Assembly (NCBI GenBank): GCA_019113005.1
Contig: DXIE01000035.1
Coordinates: forward strand, 55,093 to 119,092
DNA length: 64,000 nucleotides
Direction of reading: 5' to 3'
Source of the DNA: Candidatus Butyricicoccus avistercoris
Lineage (GTDB): Bacteria > Bacillota > Clostridia > Oscillospirales > Butyricicoccaceae
Position 1 is the first letter of the stretch, and each line of letters begins with the position of its first letter. Made by a program: the position numbers and the translations under genes. Shown piece by piece: positions 8,954-15,948 of the stretch. The notes under the pieces were generated by a model that saw nothing but the letters and a program-made list of their open reading frames with translations, was not told the DNA's origin and did not search any database.

Positions 8954-9913
8954 TTAATCAAATAAAGTAGAAACAGATGCTTCCTCGTAAATACGAGCAA
9001 TAGCCTCAGTGAATACTGGTGCAACATTTAAGATATTGATTTTATCAATCATCTTATTTTGTGGCAGAGCGATAGTATCAAGTAAAGTCAGCTCCTTGAT
9101 TGGGCTGTTCTGAATACGCTCAATAGCAGGGCCTGAAAGCACACCATGAGATGCACAAGCATAAATTTCAGTAGCACCACCCTTTTCAACAAGAGCAGTT
9201 GCAGCATGAACAAGTGTACCTGCTGTGTCGATAAGGTCATCAATCAGCAGAACTTTCTTGCCCTTTACATCACCGATAATATTCATTACTTCAGATACGT
9301 TAGCCTTTGGACGACGCTTGTCAATGATAGCCAGAGGTAAATCTAGCTTTTCTGTGAACTTTCTCGCACGGTTTACAGAACCTAGGTCTGGAGATACAAC
9401 AACTGTATCAGCACGAGAAATACCAAACTTACCAGCATAGTAAGGGATAAGCACAGAAGAACCAAACAGATTATCAACAGGAATATCAAAGAAGCCCTGA
9501 ATCTGAGTTGCATGAAGGTCCATTGTCAGAACTCTGTCTGCACCAGCGGTTGTAAGAAGGTTTGCAACCAGTTTTGCAGAGATTGGGTCACGAGCCTTGC
9601 TCTTTCTGTCCTGACGAGCGTAACCAAAGTATGGGATTACAGCTGTAATACGACCAGCGGAAGCACGACGGCAAGCGTCAATCATAATTAGAAGTTCCAT
9701 CAGAGTATCGTTTACAGGCTCACATGTAGACTGAATTAAGAATACATCTGAACCACGAACAGTTTCAGAAATCGAGATTGAACATTCACCATCAGAGAAA
9801 GTGCCGATAGTAGCCTTACCCAGAGTAAGACCTAGTGCAGATGCGATTTGCATAGCTAGTGCTGGATGAGAGCTACCAGCGAAAATTTTAATGTTTTTAC
9901 CGTGAGAAATCAT
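8954..9913 (-). CDS. prs: ribose-phosphate pyrophosphokinase
   Basis: PRPP synthase: ribose 5-phosphate plus ATP gives PRPP, the precursor of nucleotides, His and Trp. About 319 residues, normal length. Key parts are visible: [12 protein letters not shown] at the N-terminus, FSDGE, the catalytic-loop region ([20 protein letters not shown]), the flexible loop with DKRRPKAN, and the PRPP-binding [13 protein letters not shown]. The open frame extends to 9934, but I prefer the ATG at 9911-9913 ([11 protein letters not shown]), which matches the family N-terminus and has GGGGG eleven bases upstream. It follows the glmU homologue, the same glmU-prs order as in Bacillus. Confidence 0.95.
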   Translation of the reverse strand: MISHGKNIKIFAGSSHPALAMQIASALGLTLGKATIGTFSDGECSISISETVRGSDVFLIQSTCEPVNDTLMELLIMIDACRRASAGRITAVIPYFGYARQDRKSKARDPISAKLVANLLTTAGADRVLTMDLHATQIQGFFDIPVDNLFGSSVLIPYYAGKFGISRADTVVVSPDLGSVNRARKFTEKLDLPLAIIDKRRPKANVSEVMNIIGDVKGKKVLLIDDLIDTAGTLVHAATALVEKGGATEIYACASHGVLSGPAIERIQNSPIKELTLLDTIALPQNKMIDKINILNVAPVFTEAIARIYEEASVSTLFD

Positions 9914-9975
9914 TGGAATCATTACCCCCTGCATTCATTGCATAAAAATTTTAGTTTTTTCATCTCTCGATTTTC

Positions 9976-11238
9976 TCATTTCTTCTCAGCCGCCATACGT
10001 TCACGGCGACGGTCATTCCAACCTTCAAGGTTAGTTTGCCTGCTTCTTGCAACAGTAAGTGCTCCGTCAGGCACATTTTTAGTAACGGTTGTACCAGCTG
10101 CGGTAAATACTCTATCACCCAGAGTTACAGGTGCGATAAGGTTTGTGTTACAGCCGATAAAGCAATCATCACCGATGACAGTTTTGCTCTTGGTATAGCC
10201 GTCATAGTTAACTATAACTGTGCCACAGCCAAAGTTTACACGCTCACCTACATCAGCATCACCGATATAAGTTAAGTGGCTTACCTTTGTGCCGTTTCCG
10301 ATAGTAGCCTTTTTAAGCTCTACAAAGTCACCTATGCGGGTTTTGTCACCAATTTTACAGTTTGGACGAACATAAGCAAATGGACCAACAGTTGCATTTT
10401 CACCGATTGAAGATTCGGAAAACTGCGAATTGTTGACATTAGTGCCTGCACCAATTTCTGCTTTTTCAAGTACAGTATTTGGTCCTATTGTAGCGTTTGC
10501 ACCGATTTTACAGTCCTGTTTAATTAAACAGTTTGGTAAAATAACAGCACCCGCTTCAATTTGTGCATCAGGTGAAATAAAGGTGTTTTCTGGTGAGAAA
10601 ATTTGCACGCCTTTAGCTATATAGCCAAAGTTAATCTTCATAACCAGTTTTTTCTGTGCCTCATAAGCCTTAATGCCATCTGTAAGAACGGTTACATCGT
10701 CTACATTACAAACTTCAACCGCAGCACCATCACTAACTAAAAGGTTTATAGCATCAAATAAATTTTCTGCCTTGCCAATAACCTTCTTAAGTGCAGATTT
10801 TTTGAAAATAGCCGCAGGCAATGCCTTGTGACCATTTCCAGTGCCAATTTTGCAAACAGCATCATTTTCATCTCTAATAACAGCATTTTCATAGTGAGCA
10901 ACTGTACTATTTGCAAATATAGTTACATCTTGACCTATTGCAAGGTGAAGTGCTGCGATTTTAGAGAAGTCAGCTCGAGTCAGCTCAGGCATAGCCACAG
11001 CCATAACCAGAATATGCTCTGCATCTTCAGGTAATTGAGCCGCTTCTAATGCTTGTTTTTCTGAGGCAAACAGTGTTTGTTTAGCTGTATGTGCAACATT
11101 CTCTAGTGGAGTGTTTTCCAGTGCATTTTTAATAAAAGCACCTGCATCAGTAAACAAAACCTTTCGACTGAAAGAGCAAAGACCATCGGTCTGCCTAACA
11201 CCATCAAGAAACAGCGTCATCATCACATTACTACTCAT
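9976..11238 (-). CDS. glmU: GlmU homologue with degenerate uridyltransferase domain, intact acetyltransferase domain
   Basis: 420 residues. The C-terminal half (from about residue 220) is a left-handed beta-helix of hexapeptide repeats with the acetyltransferase residues of GlmU: YVRPNC (Arg), FVELKKA (Lys), SHLTYIGDA (His, Tyr), VNFGCGTVIVNYDG (two Asn) and KTVIGDD (Lys). This half makes GlcNAc-1-phosphate from GlcN-1-phosphate and acetyl-CoA. The N-terminal half is about the right length for the GT-A pyrophosphorylase fold, but the nucleotide-binding LxAGxGTRM signature is absent; the start reads LFLDGVRQTDGLCSFSRKVLF. UDP-GlcNAc formation from this protein is therefore doubtful. Gene order with prs supports orthology to glmU. 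A palindrome (GGAAGGATTCC on plus) overlaps the ribosome site. Confidence 0.85.
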   Translation of the reverse strand: MSSNVMMTLFLDGVRQTDGLCSFSRKVLFTDAGAFIKNALENTPLENVAHTAKQTLFASEKQALEAAQLPEDAEHILVMAVAMPELTRADFSKIAALHLAIGQDVTIFANSTVAHYENAVIRDENDAVCKIGTGNGHKALPAAIFKKSALKKVIGKAENLFDAINLLVSDGAAVEVCNVDDVTVLTDGIKAYEAQKKLVMKINFGYIAKGVQIFSPENTFISPDAQIEAGAVILPNCLIKQDCKIGANATIGPNTVLEKAEIGAGTNVNNSQFSESSIGENATVGPFAYVRPNCKIGDKTRIGDFVELKKATIGNGTKVSHLTYIGDADVGERVNFGCGTVIVNYDGYTKSKTVIGDDCFIGCNTNLIAPVTLGDRVFTAAGTTVTKNVPDGALTVARSRQTNLEGWNDRRRERMAAEKK

Positions 11239-11358
11239 TGAAGGATTCCTTCCTATCTATGATATAACGCATTTTTTGCGTTACAGTATAATTCATTATC
11301 TATTATACTATATCTTTTTTTAAAAATCATCAGTAATTTAAGAAAATTTCTATGTCTA

Positions 11359-11387
11359 TTGCAACATCAAGTTATACAGGATATAAT
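11359..11387 (+). promoter_or_regulatory. sigma-A-type promoter for the dnaD-dnaC-like operon
   Basis: TTGCAA, 17-base spacer, TATAAT. It lies in the 223-base divergent gap between the glmU homologue and the DnaD-like gene; the ATG at 11462 is 75 bases downstream, after GGAGGG. Confidence 0.8.
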
Positions 11388-11461
11388 AAACCCACCGAGC
11401 TTTTTATTGATTTTTCTATTTTTTTCTATTGTTTTCCATTTAGACGGAGGGAATATATTTT

Positions 11462-12406
11462 ATGAGTTTAACATCACTGCTGCTTCCAGACGGTGAACTT
11501 CGTGTTATACGCTGCGATATAACAGATAAGATTATAAGCTGCTCAGATGGTGACAGTGCATTATTATATTTATATATTGTAAAAACAGGCACTCGCTTAG
11601 ACGATACTGTGGCTATGCGAGAACTCAATTTTTCCAAGGAGCGTTATGAAAGAGCAGTTTTCACATTAAGCAGTCTAATGATTGAGCAACAAGCAAAAGC
11701 TGAAACTGCTAATGAGCCTAAAAAAGCAAGAAAACCTAATTACACATCAAATGAGCTTAGAATAGCCAGAAATACTGACCATAAATTTTCTGCTGTTTGT
11801 GATACAGCCGAAGTTGTACTTGGCACTTTACTCAAAGATAAAGATATAAAAAGTCTTTATCTGATTTATGATTATCTTGGTCTGCCTGCCGAGGTAATAA
11901 TTGAGCTTTTAAGCTATTTAAAACGTGACAGAGACAAGGTTGATAGACACACAATCGAAAGAGAGGCTTATATTTGGACAGATGCTGGTATATACACATA
12001 TGCTGATGCACAAAAACATCTTGAAAAAATAGAAACTCAAAAACCACTTATAGAGGCTATTTTTAAATATATGAACATTGTTGGCAGAGAGCCTTCAATA
12101 AAAGAGCGTCAATTTGCATCAGCTTGTTTGGATAAAGGCTTTACACCCGAAGCTGTTGAGCTTGCAATAAACCGTATGTATGCAAATATAGAAAGGTACA
12201 GTCTTAACTATCTCAAGAAAATTTTGCTTTCATGGCATGAAAAAGGCTTACATACAGTTTCAGAAATCACAGCTATTGAGCCTGAAATAAAACAATTACC
12301 AAAACCAGTTCAAATCTCTGAACCTCAAACAGATAAAATGGAGGATTGGGAAATCGAATGGCTTGAGGAAATTCGAAGATATCAAGAAAATAATAAGGAT
12401 GATTAA
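11462..12406 (+). CDS. DnaD domain replication protein
   Basis: 314 residues. An N-terminal winged-helix-like region (about 1-75) is followed by a linker rich in A, K and E, then two DnaD C-terminal-type (DnaB_2) modules: about residues 110-190 (LGTLLKDKDIKSLYLIYDYLGLPAEVI) and 195-265 (IFKYMNIVGREPSIKERQ ... YANIERYSLNYLKKILLSWHEKG). The YSLNYLKKIL block with W is the YxxxIxxxW DnaD signature. Such proteins help load the replicative helicase. The acidic tail (MEDWEIEWLEEI) resembles the end of other clostridial DnaD proteins. The DnaI/DnaC-like ATPase gene follows two bases after the stop, so this is a primosome operon. Confidence 0.85.
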   Translation: MSLTSLLLPDGELRVIRCDITDKIISCSDGDSALLYLYIVKTGTRLDDTVAMRELNFSKERYERAVFTLSSLMIEQQAKAETANEPKKARKPNYTSNELRIARNTDHKFSAVCDTAEVVLGTLLKDKDIKSLYLIYDYLGLPAEVIIELLSYLKRDRDKVDRHTIEREAYIWTDAGIYTYADAQKHLEKIETQKPLIEAIFKYMNIVGREPSIKERQFASACLDKGFTPEAVELAINRMYANIERYSLNYLKKILLSWHEKGLHTVSEITAIEPEIKQLPKPVQISEPQTDKMEDWEIEWLEEIRRYQENNKDD

Positions 12407-12408
12407 AA

Positions 12409-13404
12409 ATGCAATTTGATAAACAAATACTCTCGGATATTTTGCGAGAATATGAAATAAAACGTGAGCTTCACGCAAAACAACTAAGCGAAAGAAAATT
12501 AGAAGTTTACAAAAAAATCCCTAGAATAAAACAAATAGATTCTTTACTCAAAGGAACAGCCGCATCTGTACTGAAAATTGCTTTGGAAAATGGTGATGAC
12601 CCAGAAGATGCTTTGAATAATCTAAAGCAGCAAAATTTAGCACTTCAAAGAGAACGCAGGGAATTACTTATAAAAAACAATATCCCGCACGATTTTCTTG
12701 ATGATAAACCTGACTGCCATATTTGCAGCGATATGGGTTATATTGGTACTGAACCATGCAGATGTTTAAAATACGCTTATCAAGAAAGATTAAATAAACA
12801 ACTTTCGACAATGCTTCCTGTTAAAGACCAGAATTTTGAGTCCTTTAAGTTAGATTTTTATTCTCAAGCAAATGATTCTCGCATGGGTATGTCTGCTCGT
12901 GAAAATATGAAAATAAATTTCAATCGTTGCAGAAAATATGCTGATACTTTTAGCGAAAATTCTGAAAACTTGTTGTTTTGTGGTTCAACGGGGCTTGGAA
13001 AAACATTTCTTTCAACCTGTATTGCAAAAGTTGTAACGCAATCTGGTTTTTCGGTGGCTTATGACACAGCAATAAATATTGTCAACAATTATGAAATGGT
13101 AAAATTTAATGGTTTAGATAGCACTCAGGCAAGAGAAGCTATAACCAAATATGAAAAAGCCGATTTACTTATTTTAGATGACCTTGGCACAGAGTTTTCC
13201 ACTCCCCTTGCAATATCCATTATTTACTCACTGATAAATAATAGACTTATGTCACATAAACCTATGATTATCAGCACAAATTTACTCCCAAATGAGCTTG
13301 AAAAACGCTATTCAGCGGCTATTGCCTCAAGACTTAACGGTGAATTTACTACACTTCGTTTCTTTGGTGATGATATACGCAGACTAAAGCGAAAATCAAA
13401 ATAA
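12409..13404 (+). CDS. DnaI/DnaC-like helicase-loader ATPase
   Basis: 331 residues. The N-terminal 110 residues are helical and basic; a zinc-finger-like cluster follows (CHICSDMGYIGTEPCRC, four Cys near residues 103-119). An AAA+ domain comes next with Walker A GSTGLGKT near residue 192, Walker B LLILDDLG near 246, sensor-1 IISTN near 285 and an arginine region (IASRLNG). This is the DnaI/DnaC architecture: a protein that loads DnaB-type helicase at origins or restart sites. It overlaps functionally and positionally with the preceding DnaD gene and is probably co-transcribed. IstB-like transposition ATPases share the core, but the Zn cluster and context favour the replication role. Confidence 0.88.
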   Translation: MQFDKQILSDILREYEIKRELHAKQLSERKLEVYKKIPRIKQIDSLLKGTAASVLKIALENGDDPEDALNNLKQQNLALQRERRELLIKNNIPHDFLDDKPDCHICSDMGYIGTEPCRCLKYAYQERLNKQLSTMLPVKDQNFESFKLDFYSQANDSRMGMSARENMKINFNRCRKYADTFSENSENLLFCGSTGLGKTFLSTCIAKVVTQSGFSVAYDTAINIVNNYEMVKFNGLDSTQAREAITKYEKADLLILDDLGTEFSTPLAISIIYSLINNRLMSHKPMIISTNLLPNELEKRYSAAIASRLNGEFTTLRFFGDDIRRLKRKSK

Positions 13405-13461
13405 TTATTTTTCTTTACAACTTATTCATATTTTATTCACATATAAATACTAGGTTTGGGT

Positions 13462-13612
13462 TATACTTATTACATCAGTAAAGGACAGGTCAACCTAAAC
13501 TGATAGCAGATTTTTTCTGTTCTTTCTTTTGAATCCCCCTTTTTTACCCCTACTGTTTATTTTGTGAAGAATGTTGCAAAACCCGCTCGTCCCCCCTTGA
13601 GCGGGTTTTGTA
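13462..13612 (+). ncRNA. possible small RNA or 3' UTR ending in a strong terminator
   Basis: The 297-base gap after the DnaI-like gene has no ORF. TATACT at 13462-13467 could be a -10 box (no good -35). It is followed by a nested hairpin (ATCAGT ... AGG-TCAA-CCT ... ACTGAT, 13474-13504), a small CAGA/TCTG hairpin, a C- and T-rich unpaired stretch and a strong terminator. It could be an independent RNA or simply the 3' UTR of the primosome operon. No known RNA family recognised. Confidence 0.25.
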
Positions 13613-13613
13613 T
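13578..13613 (+). terminator. rho-independent terminator
   Basis: Eleven-base stem AAAACCCGCTC / GAGCGGGTTTT (13578-13588 with 13599-13609) with a C-rich loop, followed by GTATT. It ends the primosome operon or the possible small RNA. Confidence 0.8.
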
Positions 13614-13648
13614 TGCCAAAAAATAAATTTTATTTATATAAATTTTTA

Positions 13649-13657
13649 TGTTATACT
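13649..13657 (+). promoter_or_regulatory. extended -10 promoter for the SbcD-like gene
   Basis: TGTTATACT, an extended -10 box, 45 bases before the ATG at 13702 (which has AAAGGAG). Confidence 0.5.
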
Positions 13658-13701
13658 TATTTCCAAGGCAATGCTATTTTTATTAAAGGAGTTTACAGCC
13701 T

Positions 13702-14805
13702 ATGCTGTCAATTTTACATCTTGCTGACCTGCATTTAGGTGCAGCTTATTCTTTTTTACAAAGTGAAAAGGCTGAAAAAGTCAAGGAAAGTCAATTCGCA
13801 GCTCTCAAACAAGCTGTTGATTATGCAAATGAACAGAAAGTTCATGCTATTTTAATAGCTGGTGATTTATTCGACCAATCAGTTCCTCCAAGTGAGGTTG
13901 TACACCGTACTTTTTCTATTTTATCAAAATCTAACTGCTGTGTGCTTATTTCCCCTGGAAACCATGACTATTTATGTGCTAATAGTCCTTATCTAACCTC
14001 AAAACGTCCAGATTGTGTATATGTTTTCTCATCTCCTACTTTAACACCTTTCCCAATAGGTGATGTTGGAGTTGTTTGGGGTGCGGCTTTCTGTGACCAG
14101 AGTGCATCAATACCTCTTAATGTAGATTTAATTGAAGATAAATATAATATATTACTAGTTCATTCAGATTTAAAGACAAAAAGTGGCTATAATCCACTTT
14201 CTTCGGCTGATTTCAAAGAAAGTGGTTTTGATTATGCTGCACTTGGTCATAATCATACATATAGCGGTATGCACAGAGCAGGTAAAACTATTTATGCTTG
14301 TTCTGGTAGCCCTTGTAGCACTGGTGCAGATGATACAGGCAAAAAAGGCTTTTTATTCGGTCAAATCTGTGAGGAAACAAAATTCCGCTTTATACCAAGT
14401 GTTGGTATGGAATTTCATAAATTACAGATTGATTTTACCTCTCTTATGAGTGACCGCATGTTGCAACAGGTTCTCACGCCTATGATTCCAAAAAATCACG
14501 CAAGTTCATGTGCAATTCTTGAACTTATAGGTGAACGTTGTTATGACCCTAATTTATCAGCACTTGAAAACGTATTAAATCAGATTTTTCTAAATGCAGT
14601 TATTGTGGATAACACATCTGAGAAAAAAAGCATTTGGAGATATTCAAAAGATGATGATTTAAGAGGTCATGTATCAAGAAAATACCACGAGCTTTTAAAT
14701 AATGCAAAAGATGAGCAGGAACGAAACACTATTATGTTATCGCTTAGATATGCCCTTGCAGCATTAAATGGCGAAGCCTTACCTGCTTTTGATGATAACA
14801 TATAG
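13702..14805 (+). CDS. SbcD/Mre11-like metallophosphoesterase (YhaO type)
   Basis: 367 residues. Calcineurin-like phosphoesterase motifs in order: LADLHLG (D8, H10), AGDLFDQ near residue 53, GNHDY near 90, HSD near 153 and GHNHTYSG near 180. This is the nuclease fold of Mre11/SbcD, which with an SMC-like ATPase trims DNA ends. The size and C-terminus resemble Bacillus YhaO, normally followed by the ATPase gene yhaN; here no ATPase gene follows, only RNA genes. It may work with a partner encoded elsewhere or be a stand-alone phosphoesterase. The gene is immediately followed by the 6S promoter. Confidence 0.8.
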   Translation: MLSILHLADLHLGAAYSFLQSEKAEKVKESQFAALKQAVDYANEQKVHAILIAGDLFDQSVPPSEVVHRTFSILSKSNCCVLISPGNHDYLCANSPYLTSKRPDCVYVFSSPTLTPFPIGDVGVVWGAAFCDQSASIPLNVDLIEDKYNILLVHSDLKTKSGYNPLSSADFKESGFDYAALGHNHTYSGMHRAGKTIYACSGSPCSTGADDTGKKGFLFGQICEETKFRFIPSVGMEFHKLQIDFTSLMSDRMLQQVLTPMIPKNHASSCAILELIGERCYDPNLSALENVLNQIFLNAVIVDNTSEKKSIWRYSKDDDLRGHVSRKYHELLNNAKDEQERNTIMLSLRYALAALNGEALPAFDDNI

Positions 14806-14808
14806 TTC

Positions 14809-14837
14809 TTGACACTACTTTTAATAATATGTATACT
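14809..14837 (+). promoter_or_regulatory. strong sigma-A promoter of the 6S-like RNA
   Basis: TTGACA, exactly 17 bases, TATACT, immediately after the SbcD-like stop and with no ORF downstream on this strand for 470 bases. Confidence 0.85.
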
Positions 14838-14843
14838 AAAGAT

Positions 14844-15056
14844 AGAAAAAGGGCACTGTTAACAGACGGTTAACCCTTTATAAGTGTTTGGTCAAATGAC
14901 CGCTGACTTTCTCAGGGTGCAGCGGTCATTTTGCATTTATGGTAAATATGTAAAGTAAATAAATTAGACATATAAAAAATCTAACAAACCACAAAGCTTT
15001 CACCCCCCTTCTTAGGGAGTGATTAACCGCCTGCTGTCCAGTAACAGTGCCTCGTG
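14844..15056 (+). ncRNA. ssrS: probable 6S RNA
   Basis: A roughly 210-base transcript expected from the strong promoter. Its two ends pair into a long interrupted rod, as in 6S RNA: GGCACTGTTA (14852-14861) with TAACAGTGCC (15042-15051), ACAG with CTGT (15034-15037), and GGTTAA (14868-14873) with TTAACC (15023-15028). The interior has an open bubble, a small hairpin on its 3' side (CACCCCCC ... GGGAGTG) and a strong 12-base hairpin at 14894-14931. 6S RNA mimics an open promoter and sequesters sigma-A RNA polymerase in stationary phase. The AT-rich segment 14940-14995 is atypical, so the call needs a covariance search. Confidence 0.65.
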
Positions 15057-15091
15057 TAAATTATATCAAATTCAAGTATTAATATCAATAA

Positions 15092-15133
15092 AAAAACCTT
15101 ACAGAGCTTTTTTCTGCAAGGTTTTTATTTTTT
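15092..15133. terminator. bidirectional terminator between 6S RNA and tRNA-Arg
   Basis: Stem AAACCTT-CAGA / TCTG-AAGGTTT with one mismatch (about 15093-15105 with 15113-15125). A runs on the left and T runs on the right let it serve both the plus-strand RNA and the minus-strand tRNA. Confidence 0.75.
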
Positions 15134-15210
15134 TGGCACGTCCGAAGGGATTCGAACCCCCAACATTCAGAACCGGAATCTGACGGTCTATCCAATTGAA
15201 CTACGGACGC
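15134..15210 (-). tRNA. tRNA-Arg (anticodon CCG)
   Basis: Read on the minus strand, a 77-base cloverleaf: acceptor GCGTCCG pairs with CGGACGT (one G-T pair). The anticodon stem is TCAGA/TCTGA around TTCCGGT, giving anticodon CCG that reads the rare Arg codon CGG. The T arm is GGGGGTTCGAATCCC, followed by discriminator G and an encoded CCA. A terminator follows immediately. It stands alone, not in a tRNA cluster. Confidence 0.93.
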
Positions 15211-15265
15211 AAATGCTAGTCTATATTAACATAAGTATTATTTTTTGTAAAGAAATAAAAAGTGG

Positions 15266-15293
15266 TTGACAATTTAATAAATCGGTATATAAT
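15266..15293 (+). promoter_or_regulatory. promoter of the metal-efflux operon
   Basis: TTGACA, 16-base spacer, TATAAT, directly upstream of a 22-base operator palindrome that would cover the transcription start. Confidence 0.8.
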
Positions 15294-15296
15294 AAA

Positions 15297-15318
15297 CATA
15301 TGAACACTTGTTCATATG
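15297..15318 (+). promoter_or_regulatory. ArsR/SmtB-type operator
   Basis: A perfect 10-2-10 palindrome: CATATGAACA, CT, TGTTCATATG. The TGAACA-n2-TGTTCA core is the pattern bound by SmtB/CzrA/CadC repressors. It sits across the expected transcription start, so binding by the encoded repressor would block the operon until metal is present. Confidence 0.8.
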
Positions 15319-15333
15319 AAAGGAGCTTTGTTT

Positions 15334-15687
15334 ATGTGTGCTGATTTATGTTGTGATGAAAAGTGTGTGCATGAGGACATAGTTCATAAAGTTGAACATG
15401 ACCTTCCAAATGATGAAACACTTTATGATTTAGCTGAGCTTTTTAAGGTTTTCGGTGACTCAACAAGAATTAAAATTTTATATGCACTTTTTGAGTCTGA
15501 AATGTGTGTATGTGATATAGCAGAGCTTTTAAATTTAACTCAATCAGCTATATCTCACCAACTTAGAGTGCTTAAATCTGCAAAACTTGTTAAAGCAAGA
15601 CGTGCAGGAAAAACTGTTTTTTATTCTCTCGCTGATGAACATGTCCGTTTGATAATAAATCAAGGCATGGAACATATACTAGAATAA
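15334..15687 (+). CDS. ArsR/SmtB family metal-sensing repressor
   Basis: About 117 residues from the ATG at 15334, which has AAAGGAGC eight bases upstream. An in-frame ATG at 15316 is part of the operator and is unlikely to be used. The winged helix is clear (DSTRIKILYALFE ... LTQSAISHQLRVLKSAKLV). The N-terminus has a Cys cluster (CADLCCDEKC) and the alpha-3 region has MCVCDIAELL, the CxC metal site of CadC/ArsR-type sensors. A C-terminal His (DEHVRLII) fits the alpha-5 site. It would sense Cd, Pb or Zn and repress its own operon with the HMA protein and the P-type ATPase. Confidence 0.9.
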   Translation: MCADLCCDEKCVHEDIVHKVEHDLPNDETLYDLAELFKVFGDSTRIKILYALFESEMCVCDIAELLNLTQSAISHQLRVLKSAKLVKARRAGKTVFYSLADEHVRLIINQGMEHILE

Positions 15688-15710
15688 TTATTTTAAAGGG
15701 GTTGTTTTTT

Positions 15711-15929
15711 ATGAAAAAGGTATTTAAAATGCAAGACTTAGAATGTGCACATTGTGCTGGCAAAATGGAAGACGCTATAAATAAATTAGATGGCGTTAAT
15801 AAAGCAACAATAAACTTTATGTCTATGAAGCTGACATTAGATGCAGATAGTGAAAAATTTGAATCCATTTTAGATGAAGCACAAAAAATCTGCTCTAAAA
15901 TTGAAAAAGATTGCGTTATTCTTCGTTAA
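15711..15929 (+). CDS. heavy-metal-associated (HMA) domain protein
   Basis: About 72 residues, one ferredoxin-like HMA domain. The metal-binding motif is shifted from the common GMTCxxC to ECAHCAGKME (CxxC near residues 12-15). It sits between the metal sensor and the P-type ATPase, and the ATPase itself lacks an N-terminal HMA domain, so this looks like the same module on a separate chain, delivering metal to the pump. The ATG at 15711 has GGGG nine bases upstream; an ATG at 15702 is less well placed. Confidence 0.85.
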   Translation: MKKVFKMQDLECAHCAGKMEDAINKLDGVNKATINFMSMKLTLDADSEKFESILDEAQKICSKIEKDCVILR

Positions 15930-15948
15930 ATATTTAGGTGCATAAGTT

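Noticed and set aside
12409..13404. IstB-type transposition ATPase (mobile element)
   Set aside because: No transposase or inverted repeats nearby; the protein has the N-terminal Zn cluster of DnaI/DnaC-type loaders and follows a DnaD gene.
13405..13612. A second 6S RNA in the gap after the DnaI-like gene
   Set aside because: Firmicutes often have two 6S RNAs, but the ends of this region do not pair with each other.
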